NCBI GenBank assembly: GCA_039931245.1
Contig: JBDTSH010000008.1
Location: forward strand, 1 to 21,971
DNA length: 21,971 nucleotides
Origin: UBA4729 sp039931245
GTDB taxonomy: Bacteria > Patescibacteriota > Saccharimonadia > Saccharimonadales > UBA4665
Direction: 5' to 3'
The translations under genes and the position numbers were made by a program. Positions 7,213 to 13,079 of the stretch are shown here, in pieces (within the stretch, counting starts at the first letter, position 1; every line of letters begins with the position of its first letter). A model generated the notes under the pieces. The model searched no databases and was not told the DNA's origin. It saw nothing but the letters and a program-made list of their open reading frames with translations.

Positions 7213-7224
7213 CGGGGGGTACCT

Positions 7225-7509
7225 ATGCAGTCACAACAAACCAATCCACAGACGACATTCAGGCCAAATGTTTCCGGCCCTCTTGCACCAATTGATGCGA
7301 CGCTTAATAGCATATTCGTAACTTCACTAGAAGAAAGCAGACTACAAAAAGCTCGCAGCATCGTTAAGCTATCGGCTGCAACTATTTCAGACGAAGAGCT
7401 TGAAATAGCTTTGACCGAATTCCAACACCTGATCGATTACTGGCTCGATCAGTTTGAGCTACACATTTTTGACGGCAATACCTTAGGGCAAATGCTTGGA
7501 CAACACTAG
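7225..7509 (+). CDS. Small unrecognised protein co-transcribed with the serine recombinase
   Basis: 94 aa, ATG 7225, preceded by GGGGGG 5 nt upstream. The first ~25 residues are polar and probably unstructured (QSQQTNPQTTFRPN). The rest is predicted helical and acidic (TSLEESRLQKARSIVKLSAA, SDEELEIALTEFQHLIDYWLDQFELHIFDG). No helix-turn-helix, signal peptide or membrane segment is visible. Only two bases separate its stop from the recombinase start, so translation is probably coupled. It may regulate or assist the recombinase, for example as a directionality or accessory factor. That is a guess from position, and I do not recognise the family. Confidence 0.7.
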   Translation: MQSQQTNPQTTFRPNVSGPLAPIDATLNSIFVTSLEESRLQKARSIVKLSAATISDEELEIALTEFQHLIDYWLDQFELHIFDGNTLGQMLGQH

Positions 7510-7511
7510 CT

Positions 7512-9044
7512 ATGGCATCATCTTCACCAACTGTCTCCGCCAAACACAAGGCTGTCCTCTACTTACGGGTTTCAACCGAAGAACAAGTTGATAACTACTC
7601 TCTCGATACGCAAGCTGATTTGTGCCAAAAAGAAGCCAGGCGTCGTGGCTTTGAAATAGTCGAAACGTTTCGAGAAGAAGGCCGTTCAGCCAAGACAATT
7701 ACCCGGCGACCAACTTTAATTGAGTTATTGGCATACTGCCGAAAACACAAACGAGAAGTAGGCGCAGTAATCGTATATCGGCTTGATCGTATATCGCGTC
7801 AAACCGCCGATTACCTGGCCATCCGAAAAAAACTTGCCGAGTGTGACATCACCCTCATTTCTGCCAGTGAACCGACAGGAGACACCCCGACTGAACGGTT
7901 TATTGAGACCATGCTGGCCGGGTTCGCCCAAATGGACAACGACGTACGGGGTGAGCGCTCCCGAAACGGTATGCGCGCTCGCTTTATGAGCGGCCTCTAT
8001 AATGGATCCCCGCCACTTGGCTATCTCCGGCAAAACGGCTATGCCGTGAAAGACCCTGAGTCGTTTAGTGTCATTCAAGCAGCCTGGGAGATTATGGCTA
8101 CCGGTACCAAGAGTTTACAGGAGGTGGCTAACCTGCTGGACGAACAAGGTGTCCGGGAAAAGCGCAAAGGCCACACAGAAACGCACCTGAGGCGACAAAC
8201 GATGAGCAGGATCTTTCGCAACAAGTTTTATGCCGGCAAGGTCGTATCCAAACAGTACGGGCTTGAAGTACAAGGCCAACAGGCACCGATGATCACCGAG
8301 GAGACCTTTTACCGCGTTCAGGCGATCCTTGATGGACGCAACCATAACACGCCTGTGATGCTTGCCCGGCGAAGCCACCATAACCCCGACTTCCCGCTGC
8401 GACGCATTGTTCACTGTGGGCGCTGCGGACAATCATTCACCGGTGCCTGGAGTCAAGGCAAGCGATTACTGTACGGCTATTATTTTTGCATTAAGCGGTG
8501 TGGTGCAAAATCAAATGTCCCGATCACTGAGATTGAGCCAGCTACCGCAGAGCTCCTAGAAAGAATTAGCCTCAAACCCGAAACTGCCACTCTAATCAGT
8601 GCCTATATACGACGAACCTACGGCTTACGGGTTGGCTCACTGCAACTCAAACGCAACCAAGCCGAGGTCGAGCTTAAGAAAGTCTACGAGACCCGCCAGG
8701 CGCTGGTGGAAAAGAACTTGAACGGCACCTACTCTGATGAGATATTTAAAGAGCAAAATAAAATCTTAGAAGAAAAAATAGCCACCATTCAGGTAGCTAA
8801 AGATGAGACGGTTATTGAAAAGTATAACCTGGAGGCTATTATCAGCTTTATCCAGGCGAAGTTCACGAATCTAAATGATAGCTACGAAACAGCCGATCTG
8901 GAGCGGAAGCGGGTACTGCTGTGTTCGATATTCCCGCAAGGACTCACGTGGAGCTATCCGGGCTATTCCAACACCGAAATGAGCCCCTTCTACCGGTGTT
9001 TCTTTAATATCAATAATGGGAGTGTCGCAATTGGTGCAGGATAG
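7512..9044 (+). CDS. Large serine recombinase (site-specific integrase)
   Basis: 510 aa. The resolvase/invertase catalytic domain covers ~12-155 with the nucleophile S21 in YLRVSTEEQ, then R-rich helices (YRLDRISRQTADY) and the SRNGMRARFMSG hinge. The recombinase domain follows (~165-285; NGSPPLGYLR, TMSRIFRNKFYAGKV). A zinc ribbon is seen at ~298-330 with CGRCG and, further on, C-IKRC, and an acidic/basic coiled coil spans ~375-435. Length and domain order are normal for integrases of phages and integrative elements, which join attP and attB sites through a phosphoserine link. It lies second in an operon under the palindromic promoter. No Shine-Dalgarno is obvious, consistent with coupling to the preceding gene. 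The gene looks intact. Confidence 0.93.
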   Translation: MASSSPTVSAKHKAVLYLRVSTEEQVDNYSLDTQADLCQKEARRRGFEIVETFREEGRSAKTITRRPTLIELLAYCRKHKREVGAVIVYRLDRISRQTADYLAIRKKLAECDITLISASEPTGDTPTERFIETMLAGFAQMDNDVRGERSRNGMRARFMSGLYNGSPPLGYLRQNGYAVKDPESFSVIQAAWEIMATGTKSLQEVANLLDEQGVREKRKGHTETHLRRQTMSRIFRNKFYAGKVVSKQYGLEVQGQQAPMITEETFYRVQAILDGRNHNTPVMLARRSHHNPDFPLRRIVHCGRCGQSFTGAWSQGKRLLYGYYFCIKRCGAKSNVPITEIEPATAELLERISLKPETATLISAYIRRTYGLRVGSLQLKRNQAEVELKKVYETRQALVEKNLNGTYSDEIFKEQNKILEEKIATIQVAKDETVIEKYNLEAIISFIQAKFTNLNDSYETADLERKRVLLCSIFPQGLTWSYPGYSNTEMSPFYRCFFNINNGSVAIGAG

Positions 9045-9113
9045 CCGACGCATTTCAAACATCCGCCAATGAGAGTATTAACGACCAGAAACTTATAAAC
9101 CTTGTGGAACTAT

Positions 9114-9398
9114 TTAACCTTTCAGCTGACTTGCTGGTCTAAGTTTTCCTTTTTGAGCCACGTTGATAATACTCAGGATTGCAAAACTAGCAAACGAAGT
9201 TATCACAAATATTTCAGCAAAATGCGTGGGGTTAAGTGTCTTTCCAATTGAAACGCAATGAGCGGTAGGTTCACCCGCAGGCACATCAGCGGAGCTACAT
9301 GGACGAGTATCGTGTTTAACAGAACCCGCGCCAGCCAGCAATAAGCCAATCACAGCTGTAGCTATTATTCTTACCCAGAGTTTATGAGTATGTTTCAT
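9114..9398 (-). CDS. Small two-helix membrane protein of unknown function
   Basis: 94 aa from ATG 9398. A GTG two codons upstream is in frame, but the extended -10 at 9414-9406 would start the transcript at about 9399, so the mRNA is probably leaderless and begins at this ATG. Helix 1 spans ~8-26 (VRIIATAVIGLLLAGAG) and helix 2 ~60-80 (FAEIFVITSFASFAILSIINV). Between them is a polar loop of ~33 residues with two cysteines (PCSS and HCVS) that may form a disulfide outside the cell. The tail is basic. I do not recognise the family. It lies at the edge of the mobile element and could belong to it or to the chromosome. Confidence 0.6.
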   Translation of the reverse strand: MKHTHKLWVRIIATAVIGLLLAGAGSVKHDTRPCSSADVPAGEPTAHCVSIGKTLNPTHFAEIFVITSFASFAILSIINVAQKGKLRPASQLKG

Positions 9399-9405
9399 CT
9401 TCACA

Positions 9406-9414
9406 ATTATAACA
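9406..9414 (-). promoter_or_regulatory. Extended -10 promoter of the small membrane protein
   Basis: On the minus strand TGT-TATAAT is a perfect extended -10. No -35 is visible because that position falls inside the tRNA-operon terminator. The predicted start (~9399) is at the ATG itself. Confidence 0.55.
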
Positions 9415-9436
9415 AAAAGAGACCGTAATGGTCTCT
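9414..9436 (-). terminator. Rho-independent terminator of the tRNA-Phe/tRNA-Gly operon
   Basis: Minus strand: AGAGACC, loop ATTAC, GGTCTCT, then TTTTT overlapping the last stem base. The 7-bp stem is perfect. It lies 43 nt after the tRNA-Gly CCA end. Confidence 0.8.
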
Positions 9437-9440
9437 AATG

Positions 9441-9469
9441 TTTGAAACTATCCTGTTTCAAAATTTTTT
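9441..9469 (+). terminator. Plus-strand terminator facing the tRNA operon
   Basis: TTTGAAAC, loop TATCCT, GTTTCAAA, then ATTTTTT. The stem is 8 bp and perfect. It would stop plus-strand transcripts coming from the recombinase side before they run antisense into the tRNAs. Confidence 0.65.
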
Positions 9470-9478
9470 GGGTCTACT

Positions 9479-9555
9479 TGGTGCGGGTGAGGGGACTCTA
9501 ACCCCTGGCCTCGTCCTTGGCAAGGACGCGCTCTAAACAACTGAGCTACACCCGC
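9479..9555 (-). tRNA. tRNA-Gly (anticodon GCC) with altered elbow
   Basis: The cloverleaf is complete: acceptor GCGGGTG/CACCCGC, anticodon stem CGTCC/GGACG with loop TTGCCAA, T-stem AGGGG/CCCCT, discriminator A and encoded CCA. Two conserved elbow bases are changed together: the D-loop reads AGTTGTTTA (G19 to U) and the T-loop TTAGAGT (C56 to A). The other four tRNAs here keep G19 and C56. It follows tRNA-Phe in the same transcript. Confidence 0.9.
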
Positions 9556-9594
9556 ATAAGGTGGATCGTATCGTCGTGAACGACGAAGATTATC

Positions 9595-9670
9595 TGGTGG
9601 CTCCTCCCAGACTCGAACTGGGGACACAGGGCTCTTCAAGCCCCTGCTCTACCAACTGAGCTAAAGAGCC
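9595..9670 (-). tRNA. tRNA-Phe (anticodon GAA)
   Basis: Acceptor GGCTCTT pairs with AGGAGCC, the D-loop is the usual AGTTGGTA, the anticodon loop is TTGAAGA, the T-loop TTCGAGT, and the CCA end is encoded. First gene of a two-tRNA operon with tRNA-Gly, 39 bp apart. Confidence 0.95.
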
Positions 9671-9714
9671 TCATCGCGGCTACTAGTAAGTGCGCTACGT
9701 ACTAAGACTCTGTT

Positions 9715-9743
9715 ATTTTACAGAGTAACGGCGGTTTTATCAA
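9715..9743 (-). promoter_or_regulatory. Promoter of the tRNA-Phe/tRNA-Gly operon
   Basis: Minus strand TTGATA (9743-9738), 17 bp, TAAAAT (9720-9715), both 5 of 6 to consensus. The leader would be about 38 nt. The -10 lies in the loop of ACTCTGT/ACAGAGT, a 7-bp inverted repeat. Confidence 0.65.
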
Positions 9744-9883
9744 CTTAACCGCCATATCTCGGTCGTAAGCTCCCAACTGGAGACCGCGCTGGCGACGATT
9801 ATCAGATAGACGAGGCGATGAATCGCGTCATATAAGTTGGCCAGCGCAGTTGCTCTAGGAAGCATTGGCAATAGACAACTGCC
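9744..9883 (-). other. Structured region after the MazG-like gene
   Basis: GCGCTGGC and GCCAGCGC, an 8-bp perfect inverted repeat near 9787-9794 and 9840-9847, enclose a smaller fold around CGATGAATCG. A GGCGGTT/AACCGCC repeat follows nearer the tRNA promoter (9730-9752). There is no T-run. It may be the folded 3' end of the SPFH-MazG transcript; no known RNA family was recognised. Confidence 0.3.
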
Positions 9884-10210
9884 CTACGTCGTTGGAATTT
9901 TTTTTTCGAAGCGGTCTTTATCGCGCGTTTGGGCTTTCAAAATTACCTTGCGCAAGGCCGCATCTAGATCAACGCCTTCACTATTAGCCATACAAATAAC
10001 GTCAAACATAATATCACCGAGCTCACCTTCCATATCATCGGCCTCTTCAGTCGGCTTCTTAATCTTCTGACCGTACTTATGATTGAGGACGCGAGCTAGT
10101 TCCCCGACTTCCTCAATTAAACGGGCCAGTTGGCTCAAGGGAGTCCAGTACGGTGTCTTGTAGCCCTGCACCCAATCGTCAATTTGCCGCTGGTAATCGC
10201 TGAGCGGCAC
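9884..10210 (-). CDS. MazG-like nucleotide pyrophosphohydrolase
   Basis: 108 aa, one MazG domain. The metal-binding pattern is clear: E33-E34-V-G-E37 and, after 25 residues, E63-L-G-D66, on two helices of the all-alpha NTP pyrophosphatase fold. Members hydrolyse (d)NTPs to NMP and pyrophosphate in the cytoplasm, often to remove damaged or surplus nucleotides. The single-domain size fits the short MazG-like group, and substrate cannot be read from sequence. The GTG start overlaps the TAG stop of the upstream SPFH gene by one base (TAGTG), with AAGG just before it, so translation is probably coupled. Confidence 0.85.
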   Translation of the reverse strand: MPLSDYQRQIDDWVQGYKTPYWTPLSQLARLIEEVGELARVLNHKYGQKIKKPTEEADDMEGELGDIMFDVICMANSEGVDLDAALRKVILKAQTRDKDRFEKKIPTT

Positions 10211-10974
10211 TAAACCTTTTCCTTATTCATGAATTCTTTTACGCTGGCCACCGTGTCCATGAATTGGGCCGGGAAGATGATCGTACTATTCTTCTCGACG
10301 GCGATATCGCTCAATACCTGCAAGTTACGCAGCTGGAGGGCGATCGGGTGGGCGGAAATGATGTCGGCGGCTTCACCAAGCTTGGCAGCACTCAATTGCT
10401 CACCTTCGGCGGCGATGATCTTGGCGCGCTTTTCGCGCTCGGCTTCGGCCTGTTTGCTCATGGCCCGCTGCATACTTTCCGGCAATTGGATATCTTTAAG
10501 CTCAACCGTACTGACAAATATGCCCCATTTCTCGGTGGAAACTTCTAGGATTTGCTTGATCTTTTCGTTTATGGATGTCGTCTCACCCAACACGGAATCG
10601 AGACTACTCTGCCCAACAATGTTACGAACAGTAGTTTGGGCAATCTGGTAGACGGCCGATATGACGTTTTCAATTTCCACAATCGACTTAATTGGGTCCT
10701 GCACCTGGTAATAAGCGACGGCCGAAACACTAATAGAAACGTTGTCTTGGGTAATAATCTGCTGAGATTCGATGGGCAGCGTAATAATGCGCAGGGGCAC
10801 TTTACGCATCTGGTCGATAATCGGGATGATCAGGCGTAAGCCCGGTTCCTTGACGGCGGCTTGGACCCGGCCGAGACGAAAGACGACTCCCCGTTCATAT
10901 TGGTTGATAATCCGCACACCAGTGGCGATGATAATCAAAATGATGATTATTAAAGTAATGACTAGTCCTGACAT
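10210..10974 (-). CDS. SPFH/stomatin-family membrane protein (slipin-like)
   Basis: 254 aa, ATG 10974 with AGGGAG 5 nt upstream. Residues ~3-19 are a single hydrophobic anchor (LVITLIIIILIIIATGV). The SPFH domain follows, beginning with the hallmark QYERGVVFRLGR, then GLRLIIPIID and the coiled region EAEREKRAKIIAAEGEQLSAAKLGEAA near 190-225. Bacterial relatives form large oligomers on the membrane and are linked to membrane organisation and control of proteases. A NfeD-type partner, common beside slipins, is absent; instead the gene overlaps a MazG-like gene. Its own promoter lies just upstream, so these two genes form one operon. Confidence 0.92.
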   Translation of the reverse strand: MSGLVITLIIIILIIIATGVRIINQYERGVVFRLGRVQAAVKEPGLRLIIPIIDQMRKVPLRIITLPIESQQIITQDNVSISVSAVAYYQVQDPIKSIVEIENVISAVYQIAQTTVRNIVGQSSLDSVLGETTSINEKIKQILEVSTEKWGIFVSTVELKDIQLPESMQRAMSKQAEAEREKRAKIIAAEGEQLSAAKLGEAADIISAHPIALQLRNLQVLSDIAVEKNSTIIFPAQFMDTVASVKEFMNKEKV

Positions 10975-10997
10975 AGTTGCTCCCTTGTTATAGGCTC

Positions 10998-11026
10998 ATT
11001 GTACGGCCGCTGCTAGCTGTAAGCAA
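10998..11026 (-). promoter_or_regulatory. Promoter of the SPFH-MazG operon
   Basis: Minus strand TTGCTT (11026-11021), 17 bp, TACAAT (11003-10998). The transcript would start near 10991, immediately before the AGGGAG ribosome binding site. Confidence 0.6.
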
Positions 11027-11061
11027 CAACAATCTGACGGTACTAATTTATATAGACTCCG

Positions 11062-11101
11062 AGGGGGCGCTGCGCTTTGGGCTAGCGCTGTCACCCCCTG
11101 C
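11062..11101. other. GC-rich stem-loop between the peptidoglycan-binding and SPFH genes
   Basis: AGGGGG and CCCCCT close a hairpin whose inner stem is GCGCT/AGCGC. It lies after the stop of the upstream minus-strand gene. It lacks a T-run, so it is either a weak terminator or an mRNA-stabilising structure. Confidence 0.35.
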
Positions 11102-11184
11102 CATGTCGAGCGGTTATCGGGCCACCGGTCGCCTCTACTCGTCAAAATATGGTGAGCGACAATTACTGTCGAGTGGACTTGCCG

Positions 11185-12318
11185 CTACCAGGTTATGCCC
11201 AATAAGCACTTTCCGTTCGTGCCGCATTTTACTGCCTGCTGAATGACGTTTGGCTTAGGGGCTGGTTTCGTATTTGACAACTTGTAATCCGCGCATTGTT
11301 TAGCGGTCAGGCGGTAACTCACCTGGTGGCGGGAAGAATAGTCATAGTAGCTACAATTAATCGTACTGACGACATTGCTAGGTTTGCTTGCATTATTCTT
11401 TTTTGCGACGTCGCAAGCAGCTTGACTCACGAAATTAGTGTGCTTGACCCCTCGGCTATCGGTATAGCAATAGGTGCCCCAGGCATACCCAGTTGGAGCA
11501 CTGGTGCTCGGGCTATGAGAGGCTGAGATTGCTGGAACACTCGATGCCTGTTGGGTTGTTGTGGCTTTTGGCGCACTACTTGTTACCTTGGTGGGTGCCT
11601 TGCAGGCAGTCGACGTGGCTTGACCATTAATGGCAGCCCAAGTACAAGGGCCGACGGTGCCATCTTGGGTTAAGCCTTTGCTGAGTTGGAAGGCACGAAC
11701 TTTGGCGGCGGTTACGGGTCCGAAGTTGCCATCAGCCGGCGTGGCACCGACCTTACTCTGGACAAAGACGACACATGCTCCCTTAGAACCGGAGGTTAGC
11801 AATGGCCGAGTGGTTGGGCATGGATTAGCAACGGGGACGACAGGCTTAGCGACGGCGACGGGAGCCGGTTGAGCGACAACGGGAACGGGCTTGGCGGCGA
11901 CAGGAGCGGGCTTAGCCGCAACTGGTGCGACGGGCTTGGCGGCGACAGGAGCGGGCTTAACTACCAGACAAGACGTCGGTACTGACGCTGGAGTGTTCAT
12001 GGCAGCCCACGTGCAGGGGCCGACGATGCCATCCGGCACGATGTTGTGTAGTTTCTGGAAGGCAACAACTTTGCCGGCTGTGAGGGGACCGAAGGCTCCG
12101 TCCGGTGTCGCACCGACCTTTTGCTGAGCAAAAGTGACGCAAGGGCCGGTCGAGTGGCTGGCCGCGGAAAGTTGCACCTTGGAAGCCTGGCAAGACGCCG
12201 AGTTCAGTGTGGCGGCATGGCTCGCGACTAATCGATAAGTTCCGTAACTGGCGACGCCAAGAATAATGATGGCGAGAGCGGCGAAGTGGGCTACTCCGTG
12301 AGTATTAAGTTTTTTCAT
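11185..12318 (-). CDS. Secreted or anchored protein with two peptidoglycan-binding domains and a Cys-containing C-terminal region
   Basis: 377 aa. Residues ~10-32 are a hydrophobic signal or anchor (AHFAALAIIILGVASYGTYRL). PG_binding_1-like domains lie at ~47-108 and ~172-231, each with the DGxFGPxT...V.AFQ and DGxVGPCTW pattern; both carry an added cysteine pair (GPC...GPCTW and GAC...GPCTW). They are joined by an Ala/Pro/Val/Lys linker (118-167) made of AAKPAPV-type units. After residue 240 comes a Ser/Thr-rich stretch and a tail with about six cysteines (GTYCYTDSRGVKHTNFVSQ onward). No hydrolase motif is seen, so it may be a wall-bound structural or binding protein. AAGG lies 6 nt before ATG 12318. 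Confidence 0.82.
   Translation of the reverse strand: MKKLNTHGVAHFAALAIIILGVASYGTYRLVASHAATLNSASCQASKVQLSAASHSTGPCVTFAQQKVGATPDGAFGPLTAGKVVAFQKLHNIVPDGIVGPCTWAAMNTPASVPTSCLVVKPAPVAAKPVAPVAAKPAPVAAKPVPVVAQPAPVAVAKPVVPVANPCPTTRPLLTSGSKGACVVFVQSKVGATPADGNFGPVTAAKVRAFQLSKGLTQDGTVGPCTWAAINGQATSTACKAPTKVTSSAPKATTTQQASSVPAISASHSPSTSAPTGYAWGTYCYTDSRGVKHTNFVSQAACDVAKKNNASKPSNVVSTINCSYYDYSSRHQVSYRLTAKQCADYKLSNTKPAPKPNVIQQAVKCGTNGKCLLGITW
11885..11959 (-). repeat. 30-bp direct repeat with 45-bp period in the Ala/Pro linker
   Basis: The 30 bases at 11885-11914 recur exactly at 11930-11959. The 45-bp spacing equals 15 codons, so gain or loss of a unit keeps the frame and changes linker length. Confidence 0.75.
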
Positions 12319-12354
12319 GTGGACCTTTTTTTATTTTTGTGGGCTATATCTAAG

Positions 12355-12383
12355 CTTATACAGGTTTAAAATGCTTGTGTCAA
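12355..12383 (-). promoter_or_regulatory. Strong promoter of the peptidoglycan-binding protein gene
   Basis: Minus strand TTGACA (12383-12378, full consensus), 17 bp, TATAAG (12360-12355). It is the best-matching promoter in the window and suggests high expression. Confidence 0.75.
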
Positions 12384-12465
12384 TTTTTTACAGCTTAGTC
12401 TCAGTTAAGATGTTACAGAAATGTGTGCATAGGTAGAATGCCGAGTCATATGATGGCGGCCCATT

Positions 12466-12497
12466 GGGCGGGACGGGGCCTGAGCGTCCCCCAGCCC
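12466..12497. other. GC-rich hairpin downstream of tRNA-Val
   Basis: GGGCGGGACG and CGTCCCCCAGCCC can fold into a stable stem between the tRNA-Val terminator and the promoter of the peptidoglycan-binding gene. No T-run follows. Its role is unknown. Confidence 0.3.
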
Positions 12498-12504
12498 ATT
12501 AGAA

Positions 12505-12532
12505 AATAAAAAAGACCATCGGGCGATGATCT
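12505..12532 (-). terminator. Rho-independent terminator of tRNA-Val
   Basis: Minus strand AGATCATCG, loop CCC, GATGGTCT (one T-G wobble), then a run of T. It begins 9 nt after the CCA end. Confidence 0.8.
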
Positions 12533-12540
12533 ATTTTATT

Positions 12541-12617
12541 TGGTGGGCGCTGAGGGACTCGAACCCCCGACCCTCTCGGTGTAAACGAGATGCTCTAGCC
12601 AACTGAGCTAAGCGCCC
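12541..12617 (-). tRNA. tRNA-Val (anticodon TAC)
   Basis: Acceptor GGGCGCT/AGCGCCC, D-loop AGTTGGCTA, anticodon stem TCTCG/CGAGA with loop TTTACAC, T-loop TTCGAGT, encoded CCA. All conserved elbow bases are present. Confidence 0.95.
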
Positions 12618-12630
12618 GTGTAACAGATAG

Positions 12631-12639
12631 AGTATAACA
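12631..12639 (-). promoter_or_regulatory. Extended -10 promoter of tRNA-Val
   Basis: Minus strand TGT-TATACT; the -10 hexamer is 12636-12631 and the tRNA begins 14 nt later. No good -35 was found, which an extended -10 can tolerate. Confidence 0.5.
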
Positions 12640-12765
12640 CACCAGAAGTCCCGGCCTAGCCAGCCATGTCCTTAACGTAGGCTAAGGCAGCCTTCAAAAA
12701 GCTGTTCGGTACCACGTATCACCGCCGGGATGTGTCCAAACCGACCCGGAATTATGATAAGTTCG

Positions 12766-12794
12766 TTGCATTTTTGTAGGCAGATCCGTATGCT
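12766..12794 (+). promoter_or_regulatory. Promoter of tRNA-Leu(GAG)
   Basis: TTGCAT (12766-12771), 17 bp, TATGCT (12789-12794). The predicted start is ~8 nt before the tRNA. Confidence 0.55.
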
Positions 12795-12809
12795 AGTAAG
12801 GAGTTACTG

Positions 12810-12896
12810 GCGCGAGTGCTGTAATTGGTAGCCAGGCATGCTTGAGGTGCATGTGTCCGCAAGGACGTGGAGGTTCAAGTCCTCTCTCGCGCACCA
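12810..12896 (+). tRNA. tRNA-Leu (anticodon GAG)
   Basis: Acceptor GCGCGAG/CTCGCGC, anticodon stem CATGC/GCATG with loop TTGAGGT, a long variable arm (GTCC-GCAA-GGAC) typical of leucine tRNAs, T-loop TTCAAGT, encoded CCA. Its variable and T arms match those of the tRNA-Leu at 15881-15966 over about 25 bases. Confidence 0.93.
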
Positions 12897-12899
12897 CAT

Positions 12900-12930
12900 A
12901 AAAAAGAGATCTTCATTGATCTCTTTTTTC
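12900..12930 (+). terminator. Terminator of tRNA-Leu(GAG), possibly bidirectional
   Basis: AAAAAGAGATC, loop TTCATT, GATCTCTTTTTT starts 4 nt after the CCA end. The matching A-run on the 5' side means it could also end minus-strand transcripts from the FAD oxidase gene. Confidence 0.8.
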
Positions 12931-13079
12931 GTGCTGGACCCTTCTGTGGCAGGAATACTATCACTGTCATATTCCCAACTGCACGACTCCACACTCGATA
13001 ATTCATGGAGCTTTTGTTCGCAAACCCGCCCGGGCACCACTCCGGTGACAGATTATGACCGGCCGAGGGGCCTGTTCGT

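Larger units (their letters stand above)
6971..7224. promoter_or_regulatory. AT-rich, palindrome-rich divergent control region (possible element origin)
   Basis: This 254-bp gap separates the minus-strand replication-relaxation gene from the plus-strand recombinase operon. It holds several short palindromes: TATCGATA near 7109-7116, CAGATATATCTG at 7135-7146, and the 42-bp palindrome at 7171-7212. ATATCCACA at about 7127-7135 is one base away from a DnaA box (TTATCCACA). It is clearly more AT-rich than its flanks. A replication or transfer origin is possible, but a plain divergent regulatory region explains the same facts. Confidence 0.35.

Noticed and set aside
9396..9404. GTG 9404 as start of the small membrane protein
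   Set aside because: The extended -10 at 9414-9406 would start transcription downstream of that GTG, so ATG 9398 is preferred.
11630..12127. Plus-strand Ala/Gly/Thr-rich open frames opposite the peptidoglycan-binding gene
   Set aside because: They mirror the low-complexity Ala/Pro linker on the minus strand and lack start signals.
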